Source: Bacteroidaceae bacterium
GTDB taxonomy: Bacteria > Bacteroidota > Bacteroidia > Bacteroidales > Bacteroidaceae
DNA: 51,899 bases
Reading direction: 5' to 3'
Assembly: GCA_024398515.1 (NCBI GenBank)
Contig: JAKSIZ010000011.1
Location: 1 to 51,899 of the forward strand
A program made the position numbers and the translations under genes. The notes under the pieces were generated by a model. The model had not been told where the DNA came from. It made no database searches and saw only the letters and a program-made list of their open reading frames with translations. Positions 24,882 through 33,404 of the stretch are shown piece after piece. Position 1 is the first letter of the stretch; each line of letters opens with the position of its first letter.

Positions 24882-25342
24882 TTCAGCGCATACAAACTAT
24901 CTTTCTTCTGCTTGCAGTATTAGCAATCATCGCAACAATGTGCTTGCCAATGGCAATGCTATACGATGAAGGCGTACTTGTAGGCAGAGTAAGTTTCCTT
25001 GGCATTAGTACGCGATTAGTGCAAAGCGATGTGTGCACGTCGTGTTTCGTCGTGTTACAAATCCTGTCATACGTCGCACTCGGAATAGCAGCAGCCATTG
25101 ACATTATCGGCATATTCTTGTTCAAGAAACGCCCGATGCAAATGACAATGTGTCGTATCAGCAATGTGTTGATAGTAATCTCCTGCTTGTTGATGGGGAA
25201 TAACCTCTATTCCTGTGGACAAGTCATCAGTCCTACAGTCTATGCAGCCTTGCCAATCATAGCCATAGTGCTCAACATCATGGCACGTGTAGCTATCAAT
25301 AAGGATGAAAAACTTGTCCGTTCTGCTGACAGACTAAGATAG
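24878..25342 (+). CDS. DUF4293 membrane protein
   Basis: This 154-aa protein has about four membrane segments (near 5-27, 55-85, 93-112 and 117-138) and begins MIQRIQTIFLLL, the usual start of the DUF4293 family. Function is unknown. Its conserved position after bamD and the omega-like gene in Bacteroidetes suggests an envelope or housekeeping role, but nothing in the sequence shows which. A terminator follows at 25377. Confidence 0.85.
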   Translation: MIQRIQTIFLLLAVLAIIATMCLPMAMLYDEGVLVGRVSFLGISTRLVQSDVCTSCFVVLQILSYVALGIAAAIDIIGIFLFKKRPMQMTMCRISNVLIVISCLLMGNNLYSCGQVISPTVYAALPIIAIVLNIMARVAINKDEKLVRSADRLR

Positions 25343-25376
25343 GAAAACAATGTCGCTTATCGTTAAGAAACAATCC

Positions 25377-25419
25377 AAAAATCTGCAATTATTGTCAAAA
25401 GGTAGTTGCAGATTTTTTG
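25377..25419 (+). terminator. Rho-independent terminator after the bamD unit
   Basis: AAAATCTGCAA pairs with TTGCAGATTTT across a loop of about 17 bases and is followed by further T. It lies 35 bases after the DUF4293 stop. Confidence 0.8.
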
Positions 25420-25434
25420 TTGAATTTTGGCTTC

Positions 25435-25470
25435 TTTACGCGCGCGCGTAAATATTAATGGTGTAAATGT
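25435..25470. repeat. CG-tract intergenic repeat, copy 2
   Basis: TTTACGCGCGCGCGTAAA (25435-25452) is a perfect 18-bp palindrome with (CG)5 at its centre. It is followed by TATTAATGGTGTAAATGTG, which matches the segment after the CG tract at 4519-4540. It lies between the terminator of the bamD unit and the promoter of the PpiD-like gene. Confidence 0.6.
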
Positions 25471-25510
25471 GAATAAATTTTTGATAAAAGCGATATTTTT
25501 ATTAAATAAA

Positions 25511-25543
25511 TTTGTTGTATGTGATTATTTTTTCGTAAATTTG
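25511..25543 (+). promoter_or_regulatory. Promoter of the PpiD-like gene
   Basis: TTTG (25511-25514) and TAAATTTG (25536-25543) are 21 bp apart. The leader is about 60 bases and A-rich. Confidence 0.65.
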
Positions 25544-25611
25544 CACGCTCTTTATGTAAAAAGGGACTAAAAAACAAAAGCAAGTTAAAAATATAAAATA
25601 AAAAAAGAATA

Positions 25612-27750
25612 ATGGCAGCATTAGGACAAATCAGAAAAAAAGGAGCATTCCTCGTAATTGTAATTGGTCTTGCTCTGTTCGCATTCGTAGCCGAAGAAGC
25701 TTTCCGCTCATGCGAGACAACACGTAATCAGTCACGTCAGCAGGTAGCTGAAATCAATGGTAAGAAAATTTCCGTTCAGGATTTCCAAGCATTGGTTGAC
25801 GAGTATTCAGAAGTAGTGAAGATGTCTTCAGGTCGCGACAATCTCAGCGACGAAGAACTCACAAGTATCAAGGACCAGATCTGGCAGACTCTTCTTCAAG
25901 AGGAGTTGCTGAAGGCCGAGACAGAAAAGCTTGGTCTTAAGGTCACGGATGAAGAGTTGCAGAATGTAATCAGCGAAGGCAAGAACCCTATGTTGATGAA
26001 TACTCCATTCGTAAACAACGAAACTGGTCGCTTTGACTACAGCGCACTCCAGAAGTTCATCTCTGAGTACAAGAAGATGGACCGCAACGTTAATCCTCAG
26101 ATGACTGAGCAGTACGACAAGATTTACAAGTACTGGCAGTTTGTTGAGAAGACTATGCGTAGTCAAATCCTCAGCGGCAAGTATCAAGGTCTCTTGGCAC
26201 ATTGCTTCATCTCAAATCCTGTATCGGCAAAGCAGAACTTCAACAACAAGAATGAGGAAAGCGACATTCAGTTGGCAGCATTCCCTTACACATCAGTATC
26301 TGAGAAGGATGCAAAGATTGACGACAGCGATATAAAGAAGAAATACACAGAACTCAAGGAAGCATTCAAGATGCCTGTTGAGACTCGTGACATCAAGTAT
26401 GTGGCTTACAAGGTAACAGCATCTGCTGCCGACCGCAAGGCTATCAAGGCTGACATCGACTCTGTAGCAAAGACTCTCGCAGCAGTAGAAGATCCATCTG
26501 AAGCAGTGCGCAAGGCAAACTCTTCAGTTGCTTATCTTGGTGTTCCTGTAACGTCAAAGGCATTCCCAACTGACATCGCTGCAAAGATTGATTCTCTCTC
26601 AACTGGCGCATTCGTTGGTCCTTTTGAGAACACAGCAGACAATACTGTTAATATTATCAAGGTGCTGTCAAAGCAGGAATTGCCTGACTCAATCGAGTAT
26701 CGTGCAATCCAAGTCGGTGCTGAAACTCTTGAGGCTTGCCGCACAAAGGCTGACTCAATAACAAAGGCATTGCGCGAAGGAGCTGACTTCGAGGCTATAG
26801 CAAAGAAGTATCAGCAGACTGGTGCAAAGAACTGGTTGTTGACAAATCAGTATGAATACTCTCCTTCAATGGACAAGGATACACGTTCATACATCAATAC
26901 ATTGAACACTTCTGCAATCAACGAAATCGTTAATCTTGAGTTCACAAGTTCTAACGTCATCCTTCAGGTAACTGATCGCAGAAACATGGTTACAAAGTAT
27001 GACGCAGCAATCGTAAAGCGTACATACGACTTCTCAAAGGAAACTTATTCGGCAGCATACAACAAGTTCTCACAGATGGTAAGCGCAAGCACAGACCTCG
27101 CTTCACTTGAAGCTAATGCAAAGAAGTTTGGTTTCACTGTTCAGACAGAGAACTCAATAGCAAATTCAAACCACGTAGTTGCTTCGCTCAAGCAGACACG
27201 CGAGACTTTGAAGTGGTTGTTCGGTGCCAAGGAAGGTCAGGTTTCACCTCTCTATGAGTGTGGTAACAACGACAATCTCCTTGTATGCGTTCTTACAAAG
27301 GTACATCCAGAAGGCTATGCTTCATTTGAGGATGTCAAGGAACAACTGAAGGTTATGGCTCTCAACGACAAGAAGGCTGAAGTTATCATGAAGAAGATTG
27401 AAGGCGTGAAGAACATCAACGAAGCTAAGGCCAAGGGTGGTGTTGTCTCTGATCTCAATCAGGTAACATTCAATGCTCCTGCATTCATCGCATCAACAGG
27501 TGCTGCAGAGCCTGCACTCAGTGGTGCTGTGGCTGGAACTGCAAAGGGTAAGTTCTCATCACACGCCGTTAAGGGTAACTCTGGCGTATATCTCTTCCAG
27601 GTAAAGAACAAGAAGCAGAACGGTGCTAAGTTCGATGCAAAGGCTGAAGAGAAAGAATGCGCACAGAAGGCAATGCAGTCTGCAGGACGTTTCATGAACG
27701 ATTTGCTCATGAATGCAAAGATTAAGGACAACAGATATTTATTCTTCTAA
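25612..27750 (+). CDS. PpiD/SurA-like periplasmic peptidyl-prolyl isomerase
   Basis: This 712-aa protein has a single N-terminal membrane anchor (about 13-29, GAFLVIVIGLALFAFVAEEAF). A SurA_N-type chaperone region follows (EINGKKISVQDFQALVDEY near 46-64), then a long periplasmic part. It is the Bacteroidetes form of PpiD: an inner-membrane-anchored foldase that helps outer membrane proteins across the periplasm. Parvulin domains are weakly conserved by eye; segments around 230-350 and 360-460 are the candidates. It has its own promoter and terminator. Its location next to bamD and a cell-wall hydrolase fits an envelope role. Confidence 0.8.
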   Translation: MAALGQIRKKGAFLVIVIGLALFAFVAEEAFRSCETTRNQSRQQVAEINGKKISVQDFQALVDEYSEVVKMSSGRDNLSDEELTSIKDQIWQTLLQEELLKAETEKLGLKVTDEELQNVISEGKNPMLMNTPFVNNETGRFDYSALQKFISEYKKMDRNVNPQMTEQYDKIYKYWQFVEKTMRSQILSGKYQGLLAHCFISNPVSAKQNFNNKNEESDIQLAAFPYTSVSEKDAKIDDSDIKKKYTELKEAFKMPVETRDIKYVAYKVTASAADRKAIKADIDSVAKTLAAVEDPSEAVRKANSSVAYLGVPVTSKAFPTDIAAKIDSLSTGAFVGPFENTADNTVNIIKVLSKQELPDSIEYRAIQVGAETLEACRTKADSITKALREGADFEAIAKKYQQTGAKNWLLTNQYEYSPSMDKDTRSYINTLNTSAINEIVNLEFTSSNVILQVTDRRNMVTKYDAAIVKRTYDFSKETYSAAYNKFSQMVSASTDLASLEANAKKFGFTVQTENSIANSNHVVASLKQTRETLKWLFGAKEGQVSPLYECGNNDNLLVCVLTKVHPEGYASFEDVKEQLKVMALNDKKAEVIMKKIEGVKNINEAKAKGGVVSDLNQVTFNAPAFIASTGAAEPALSGAVAGTAKGKFSSHAVKGNSGVYLFQVKNKKQNGAKFDAKAEEKECAQKAMQSAGRFMNDLLMNAKIKDNRYLFF

Positions 27751-27762
27751 TATACCAACAAC

Positions 27763-27803
27763 ACAATCTAAGCCTCGTAAACACGGGGCTTAAATTGTTT
27801 TTA
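27763..27803 (+). terminator. Rho-independent terminator after the PpiD-like gene
   Basis: ACAATCTAAGCC pairs, with one bulge, to GGCTTAAATTGT and is followed by TTTT. It ends only about 11 bases before the TTG start of the next gene, so that gene depends on read-through or on a promoter within the terminator. Confidence 0.7.
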
Positions 27804-27814
27804 TACGATAGGCT

Positions 27815-28726
27815 TTGAGACGGTTTCTACTCTTTTTCTGCTTGATATTGTCGCAGTTGACGGGCGTATTTGCCCAAAACATGCGGCAGAATACACGCTA
27901 CTTGGAATATATTGACAAGTATCGCAACATCGCCATTGAGCAGATGAAGAAGTACAAGATACCTGCAAGCATCACTATGGCGCAGGGTTTGCTTGAGAGT
28001 GGCGCAGGCTATAGTGAGCTGACACGAAAGGCAAACAACCATTTCGGCATCAAATGCGGCAGCGATTGGACTGGTCCTACTTCGCATCATGATGACGATG
28101 CAAAGCAAGAATGCTTCCGTTCTTACGATAATGCCCGCGAGAGTTATGAGGATCATTCACGCTTCCTGACCACCAAACGCCGCTATGCTTCGCTGTTCAA
28201 CCTCCGCACAAACGACTACAAAGGATGGGCACATGGGTTGAAAGCAGCCGGTTATGCCACCAATCCTGTCTATGCCGAGATGCTGATAAACATCATCGAA
28301 CGCTATGAATTGTATAAGCTCGACGACGAATCTGCCGATAAGTTCATTGCAAGGATAGAGGAAAACTTGCATGGAACAGCCCTTCGAACCATCTACATGA
28401 ACAACAAGAACTACTATGTTCTTGCCCGTAAAGGCGACACGTTCCGCTCTCTCGGCAAGGAACTCGGCATCTCATATCGCAAACTTGCACGCTACAACGA
28501 ACGCAACAAGAAGGATGAACTCGTCGAAAACGAGGTAATCTATCTGAAAAAGAAACAGACAAAAGCCGACAAAAAGTATAAAAAACAAGTGCATGTAGTG
28601 CGTCAAGGCGAGTCGATGTACTCCATTGCGCAGCGTTACGGCATAAGATTGAAGAGCCTATATAAGAGAAATAAACTCTCGCCAGATTACGTAATACGCC
28701 CTGGCGACAAACTTAAACTGAGATAA
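27815..28726 (+). CDS. Secreted GH73-type glucosaminidase with two LysM repeats
   Basis: This 303-aa protein should hydrolyse peptidoglycan between GlcNAc and MurNAc. A signal peptide (RRFLLFFCLILSQLTGVFA) precedes the glucosaminidase domain (about 35-170), with IPASITMAQGLLESGAGYSEL carrying the catalytic Glu, and NNHFGIKC. Two LysM segments follow (about 200-245 and 258-303, the latter HVVRQGESMYSIAQRYG...), which bind the cell wall. The start is TTG at 27815: an in-frame stop (TAG, 27809-27811) lies just upstream and the next ATG would remove the signal peptide. A terminator ends 11 bases before this TTG, which may keep expression low. Confidence 0.9.
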   Translation: MRRFLLFFCLILSQLTGVFAQNMRQNTRYLEYIDKYRNIAIEQMKKYKIPASITMAQGLLESGAGYSELTRKANNHFGIKCGSDWTGPTSHHDDDAKQECFRSYDNARESYEDHSRFLTTKRRYASLFNLRTNDYKGWAHGLKAAGYATNPVYAEMLINIIERYELYKLDDESADKFIARIEENLHGTALRTIYMNNKNYYVLARKGDTFRSLGKELGISYRKLARYNERNKKDELVENEVIYLKKKQTKADKKYKKQVHVVRQGESMYSIAQRYGIRLKSLYKRNKLSPDYVIRPGDKLKLR

Positions 28727-28789
28727 ATTAAACTATAAACGGTTATATGTTTAGGTATAGAATTGCCTAAATAATTTGAAAAAAAGATT

Positions 28790-29617
28790 ATGGACAAAAG
28801 ATTGTTGACTATTCAGGACATTTCATGTGTAGGACAATGCTCGCTTACAGTGGCATTGCCAGTTATTTCTGCTTGCGGTATTGAGACTGCAATACTGCCA
28901 AGTTCGGTGCTTTCAAACCATACAGCAAAGGGTTTCACCACGTGGACCTTCTGCGATCTCACCGAGGAAATGCCTAAGATATTAAACCAATGGATGAAAG
29001 ACGGCATCACTTTCGACGCATTCTACACGGGCTATGTATCGAAATCGCAGATACCTTATATATTAAGCATCATGGAAAAGACCGCACGTCGCGGCGCACT
29101 TCGCATTGTTGACCCTGTGATGGCAGACAATGGAATGCTCTACAAAGGCTTTGACGACGACTTCCCTCAAGAGATGCTAAAACTCTGCAAGAACGCCGAC
29201 GTTGTGCTGCCTAACATTACTGAGGCATCGCTGATGCTCGGTATGCCTTATATTGCCGAGGGTTACGACAAGGCGTATGTCGAGGAAATGTTGCATCGGC
29301 TATACGACATGGGTGCGAAGAATGTCGTGCTTACCGGTGTAAGTTTTGAGCCAGGAAAGCTTGGCGTTGCATGTTTCGATGGCGAGAAGACCGAATTCTA
29401 CTTCAACGAGCACCTCAATGCGTCGAAGCATGGCACTGGCGACTGCTACGCATCTGCCTTTGCCGGTGCACTGATGCGAGGCAAGTCGCTCATCGAGGCA
29501 GCGTCAATAGCCGCCGACTTCGTGGTCGAGGCTATCCGCCTTACACTCGACGACGAGGACCACTGGTATGGTGTGAAGTTCGAGAAGGCATTGCCATACC
29601 TCATCAGCCGCCTGTAA
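28790..29617 (+). CDS. Pyridoxamine/pyridoxal kinase
   Basis: This 275-aa ribokinase-superfamily enzyme phosphorylates B6 vitamers using ATP. Typical parts are LLTIQDISCVGQCSLTVALPV at 5-25, TGYVSKSQI near 83, IVDPVMADNGMLY near 107-119 and the anion-hole/catalytic motif KHGTGDCYASAFAG at about 211-224 with the general-base Asp. Relatives are called PdxY or pyridoxamine kinase. It is 63 bases after the glucosaminidase gene; a small hairpin (TTTAGG...CCTAAA, 28750-28771) lies between. With YggS elsewhere in the window it belongs to B6 homeostasis. Confidence 0.9.
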   Translation: MDKRLLTIQDISCVGQCSLTVALPVISACGIETAILPSSVLSNHTAKGFTTWTFCDLTEEMPKILNQWMKDGITFDAFYTGYVSKSQIPYILSIMEKTARRGALRIVDPVMADNGMLYKGFDDDFPQEMLKLCKNADVVLPNITEASLMLGMPYIAEGYDKAYVEEMLHRLYDMGAKNVVLTGVSFEPGKLGVACFDGEKTEFYFNEHLNASKHGTGDCYASAFAGALMRGKSLIEAASIAADFVVEAIRLTLDDEDHWYGVKFEKALPYLISRL

Positions 29618-29638
29618 CAACGCCCCTCCCTTACCGTT

Positions 29639-29658
29639 CCCAAGCATTCACGCTTGGG
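29639..29658 (+). other. Hairpin after the pyridoxamine kinase gene
   Basis: CCCAAGC (29639-29645) pairs with GCTTGGG (29652-29658) across a 6-base loop. No T-tract follows, so it may stabilise the 3' end rather than terminate by itself. Confidence 0.45.
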
Positions 29659-29718
29659 CATTGTCGCATGGTTTTCAACGCTCCGTTTTGCAGCATTCGA
29701 CGCTACCCCTTTTTGCAT

Positions 29719-29826
29719 CGAGCATTAAACCCTTTTGCACATTCTTAGAATGTTCACGTGAACATTCTAAGAATGTAACGCGGAACATTCTAAGAATGTT
29801 CCAAAGGCATAAGCGTACGCCTTCAG
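29719..29826. repeat. Triple-palindrome intergenic element C
   Basis: Three 17-bp units of the word AACATTCTAAGAATGTT start at 29738, 29761 and 29784 (23-bp period; spacers CACGTG and ACGCGG). The first has CACATTCTTAG, the second ends TGTA. Flanks are GCATTAAACCCTTTT on the left and CCAAAGGCATAAGCGTACGCC on the right, again rough inverses. It lies between the pyridoxamine kinase gene and argG; 29827-29890 shows nothing further. Confidence 0.85.
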
Positions 29827-29891
29827 AACCGCTACCCATCAACCCCTCGCAAAACAAGCGTCGAATACCGCCAATCTACCGTTGTAAGTTG

Positions 29892-29910
29892 AATAAAATG
29901 TAATTTTATT
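29892..29910. promoter_or_regulatory. Perfect palindrome over the argG promoter, possible ArgR box
   Basis: AATAAAAT-GTA-ATTTTATT is a perfect inverted repeat with 8-bp arms (19 bp). Its size and AT-rich composition resemble ARG boxes of E. coli and Bacillus. It overlaps the -33 position of the argG promoter, where a repressor would block polymerase. No argR gene lies in the window. Confidence 0.5.
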
Positions 29911-29940
29911 TCGCAGTATTCTTTTTTTTTGCTAACTTTG
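29909..29940 (+). promoter_or_regulatory. Promoter of the arginine operon
   Basis: TAACTTTG (29933-29940) with TTTC (29909-29912) 20 bp upstream, 3 of 4 matching TTTG. The leader is about 40 bases. Confidence 0.6.
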
Positions 29941-29986
29941 CAGAGAATTATATATCGTAACGATAAAACTTTAAGATTTTAGGATA

Positions 29987-31183
29987 ATGAAAAAGGTAGT
30001 AGTAGCTTTTAGCGGTGGATTGGATACGTCATATACGGTGATGTATCTCGCAAAGGAGAAAGGGTATGAAGTTTATGCAGCATGTGCCAACACTGGTGGC
30101 TTCTCGGCTGAGCAGTTGAAGACAAACGAGGAGAACGCCTATAAGCTTGGCGCAAAGCAATACGTAACGCTCGACGTGACGCAGGAGTACTATGAGAAGA
30201 GCCTCAAGTACATGGTTTTCGGCAATGTATTGCGCAACAATTGCTATCCTATATCAGTCAGTTCGGAACGCATATTCCAAGCCCTCGCCATTGCACGCTA
30301 TGCAAAGGAGATAGATGCTGATGCCATTGCACACGGTAGCACGGGCGCCGGCAACGACCAGATACGTTTCGACATGACATTCCTCGTGATGGCACCAGGC
30401 GTTGAAATCATCACTCTCACCCGCGATGGCAATCTAAGCCGTCAGGAAGAAGTGGATTATCTTAACAGGAATGGCTTCAATGCCGACTTCGCAAAGCTTA
30501 AATACAGCTACAACGTAGGCTTGTGGGGCACAAGTATATGCGGTGGTGAGATACTCGATTCGGCTCAGGGATTGCCTGAATCAGCCTATCTCAAGCACCC
30601 CACAAAGGAAGGTCCGGAACTCCTGAAGCTTGGTTTCAAGCATGGAGAACTGTCATCTGTCAATGGCAAAGAGTACGATGACAAGGTTGCAGCCATACAA
30701 GCCGTCGAAGAAATAGGCGCAGCTTACGGCATCGGACGCGACTGTCACGTTGGCGATACCATTATCGGCATCAAGGGAAGAGTGGGATTTGAGGCTGCTG
30801 CACCAATGCTTATCATCGGCGCACACCGTTTCCTTGAGAAATATACACTCTCGAAATGGCAGCAGTATTGGAAGGATCAAATCAGCAATTGGTATGGAAT
30901 GTTCCTGCACGAAAGCCAGTATCTGGAGCCTGTGATGCCTGATATGGAGGCAATGTTGGCAAGCAGTCAGAGGAATGTAAACGGTGTTGTAACCCTCGAA
31001 TTGCGTCCTTTGATGTTCCAGACAGTGGGAGTTGAGAGCCCTGATGACCTCGTGAAGAACAAGCTTGGCGAGTATGGTGAGACAGCAAAAGCCTGGAGTT
31101 CGGAAGATGCAAAGGGCTTCATCAAGGTAACATCCACTGCTCTCCGCGCATACTACCTCGCCCATCCCGATGAGGAAAGGTAA
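29987..31183 (+). CDS. argG: Argininosuccinate synthase
   Basis: Joins citrulline and aspartate with ATP to give argininosuccinate. The 398-aa length is standard. The ATP pyrophosphatase loop is AFSGGLDTSYTV at 7-18; other motifs are AHGSTGAGNDQIRF at about 114-127 and a YVVGIKGR-like IGIKGRVGFEAAAP near 260. It is the first of seven arginine genes on the plus strand, with the promoter and palindrome at 29892-29940. In the Bacteroides-type pathway its citrulline substrate comes from deacylation of N-acylcitrulline (see argE). Confidence 0.95.
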   Translation: MKKVVVAFSGGLDTSYTVMYLAKEKGYEVYAACANTGGFSAEQLKTNEENAYKLGAKQYVTLDVTQEYYEKSLKYMVFGNVLRNNCYPISVSSERIFQALAIARYAKEIDADAIAHGSTGAGNDQIRFDMTFLVMAPGVEIITLTRDGNLSRQEEVDYLNRNGFNADFAKLKYSYNVGLWGTSICGGEILDSAQGLPESAYLKHPTKEGPELLKLGFKHGELSSVNGKEYDDKVAAIQAVEEIGAAYGIGRDCHVGDTIIGIKGRVGFEAAAPMLIIGAHRFLEKYTLSKWQQYWKDQISNWYGMFLHESQYLEPVMPDMEAMLASSQRNVNGVVTLELRPLMFQTVGVESPDDLVKNKLGEYGETAKAWSSEDAKGFIKVTSTALRAYYLAHPDEER

Positions 31184-31220
31184 GTTTTAATTGAAAATTA
31201 ACGATTGATAATTGATAATA

Positions 31221-32207
31221 ATGCTTGGAAATAAAGAAAATGCAGGGGGCTTCTCTGTCGGCATTATAGGCGCTGCGGGATATACAGCGGGGGAATTGAT
31301 GAGAATCTTACTCAATCATCCGATGGCAAATATCGTGTGGGCACAAAGCGAAAGCCAAGCCGGACTGCCTGTATGGCAGATACATCACGACCTTTTAGGC
31401 GAGACTGACCTCTGCTTTACCGATAAAGGCGGCGATGCCGACGTGGTGTTTATATGCTCCGGACATGGCAAATCGAAGGCTGTAGTCGAAGGACAACTCA
31501 AGGATTTCAAGGGAAAAATCATCGATCTGAGCAATGATTTCCGTCTCGACAAGGATGCCGACGGCTTCGTCTATGGCTTGCCAGAAGCATTCAGAAACGA
31601 TATTATCGGTGCCGATAGGATAGCAAATCCAGGTTGTTTTGCCACGTCAATACAGATGGCATTGCTTCCTTTGGCAAAGGCAGGACTGCTGAATGAGGTG
31701 CACGTAACGGGCATCACAGGCTCGACAGGCGCAGGACAGAAACCGCAGGAAACGACACATTTCAGTTGGCGTGCGAACAATATGAGCGTCTATAAGGCTT
31801 TCACCCATCAACATTTAGGCGAGATTTGCCAGACTTTACACAAGATGGACACCAACTGGGAGGGAAAAATCAACTTCGTTCCAGTGAGAGGCGACTTCCC
31901 ACGAGGCATCATGGCATCGGTTTATATGGATTGCGACCTTACGGAAGACGAGGCAGTTGAACTCTACAAAACGTACTACAAAGACGAACCATTTGTGTGG
32001 GTTTGCGACTTTAATCCAGACATGAAGATGGTTGTAGGCACTAATAAGTGCGTGGTTTATGTAAGGAAATACGGCGAGAAGATACACATCATCAGCATGA
32101 TTGACAACCTTTGCAAGGGAGCATCAGGGCAAGCCGTGCAGAATATGAACCTCATTCTCGGACTTGATGAGACTATGGGACTGAAACTTAAAGCCAACAG
32201 GTTTTAG
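31221..32207 (+). CDS. argC: N-acyl-gamma-glutamyl-phosphate reductase
   Basis: Reduces N-acetyl- or N-succinyl-glutamyl phosphate to the semialdehyde with NADPH. From the ATG at 31221 it is 328 aa; the TTG at 31212 gives only three more residues. The NADP loop is VGIIGAAGYTAGELMRIL near 14-31 and the active-site cysteine lies in NPGCFATS at about 140-147. GSTGAGQKP and FVPVRGDFPRGI are also family marks. In this operon the acyl group may be succinyl, judged from the downstream carbamoyltransferase. Confidence 0.95.
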   Translation: MLGNKENAGGFSVGIIGAAGYTAGELMRILLNHPMANIVWAQSESQAGLPVWQIHHDLLGETDLCFTDKGGDADVVFICSGHGKSKAVVEGQLKDFKGKIIDLSNDFRLDKDADGFVYGLPEAFRNDIIGADRIANPGCFATSIQMALLPLAKAGLLNEVHVTGITGSTGAGQKPQETTHFSWRANNMSVYKAFTHQHLGEICQTLHKMDTNWEGKINFVPVRGDFPRGIMASVYMDCDLTEDEAVELYKTYYKDEPFVWVCDFNPDMKMVVGTNKCVVYVRKYGEKIHIISMIDNLCKGASGQAVQNMNLILGLDETMGLKLKANRF

Positions 32208-32234
32208 GAAGAAAACGATAAAAATGAGAAATAT

Positions 32235-33401
32235 ATGAAACTATTTGATGTTTATTCATTGTTCGACGTGATTCCAGAACGTGCAAAAGGATGCAGGATT
32301 TGGGATGTCGATGGTAAGGAATACCTTGACCTTTATGGTGGTCATGCAGTAATTTCGGTTGGTCATGCGCATCCTCACTACGTTGAGTCGCTTACTGACC
32401 AGTTGAACAAAATAGGATTTTATTCAAACAGCGTGGTCAATCTCTTGCAGGAAGAACTTGCTCAGAAGCTTGGAAAGCTTTGCGGTTATGCCGATTATTC
32501 GCTCTTCCTCGACAATTCTGGCGCAGAATCCAACGAAAATGCACTGAAGTTGGCGTCGTTCCATACAGGCAAGGACAGAGTTATTGCGTTTCATAAAAGT
32601 TTTCATGGCCGCACATCAGGAGCCGTTGCAGTGACCGATAACCCTAAGATTCAATCGCCTTTCAACTCAAATCATAAGGTAACTTTCTGTAATCTTAACG
32701 ATGCACAGGCTGTAGAAGACGAACTGAAGAAGGGCGATGTAGCCGCAATAATAATTGAAGGTATTCAGGGATGTGGCGGCATAAACGTGCCTCAGACGTA
32801 TTTCATGCAGCAGTTAAGAAAACTTTGCGACGTGTATAATGCGGTGTTTATCGTAGATGAAGTGCAGAGTGGATATGGTCGTAGCGGTAAGTTCTTCGCT
32901 CATCAGTGGTACGATGTAAAGCCAGACATCATCACCACAGCGAAGGGAATGGGCAATGGTTTCCCTATTGGCGGAGTACTTATTTCGCCAAAGTTCACGG
33001 CAGTAAAGGGTATGCTCGGTACAACATTCGGTGGAAACTACCTCGCAATGGCTGCTGCTATTGCAGTTGTTGACATTATCGGCGAGGCAGGACTCGTTGA
33101 TAATGCGCTGAAAGTGGGCCAATATCTGATGGACAATATGCCGAAGTCACCACTTATTAAAGAGGTGCGAGGCAAGGGATTGATGATCGGACTTGAATTT
33201 CACAAGAGCATTGCAGAGATAAGAAAGACGCTTCTCTTCAGGGAACACATATTTACTGGTGTAGCAGGACAGAACATGATTCGCCTTCTGCCACCGCTCA
33301 CACTCACTCTCGACGAGGCTGACATCTTCCTCGATGCATTCAGGGAAGTGCTGGCAGAGTTCGAGGAAAAGGAAGAAACAAAACAACCAACTCTATTTTA
33401 A
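32235..33401 (+). CDS. argD: N-acylornithine aminotransferase
   Basis: This 388-aa class III PLP aminotransferase makes N-acylornithine from the semialdehyde with glutamate as donor. Motifs: YLDLYGGHAVISVGHAHP at about 30-47, NSGAESNENALKLA near 94-107, FHGRTSGAVAVT, FIVDEVQSGYGRSG near 210-223, and the PLP lysine in TTAKGMGNGFPIGG near 237-250. It ends three bases before the carbamoyltransferase gene. Acetyl versus succinyl preference cannot be told from this sequence alone. Confidence 0.9.
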   Translation: MKLFDVYSLFDVIPERAKGCRIWDVDGKEYLDLYGGHAVISVGHAHPHYVESLTDQLNKIGFYSNSVVNLLQEELAQKLGKLCGYADYSLFLDNSGAESNENALKLASFHTGKDRVIAFHKSFHGRTSGAVAVTDNPKIQSPFNSNHKVTFCNLNDAQAVEDELKKGDVAAIIIEGIQGCGGINVPQTYFMQQLRKLCDVYNAVFIVDEVQSGYGRSGKFFAHQWYDVKPDIITTAKGMGNGFPIGGVLISPKFTAVKGMLGTTFGGNYLAMAAAIAVVDIIGEAGLVDNALKVGQYLMDNMPKSPLIKEVRGKGLMIGLEFHKSIAEIRKTLLFREHIFTGVAGQNMIRLLPPLTLTLDEADIFLDAFREVLAEFEEKEETKQPTLF

Positions 33402-33404
33402 GTA

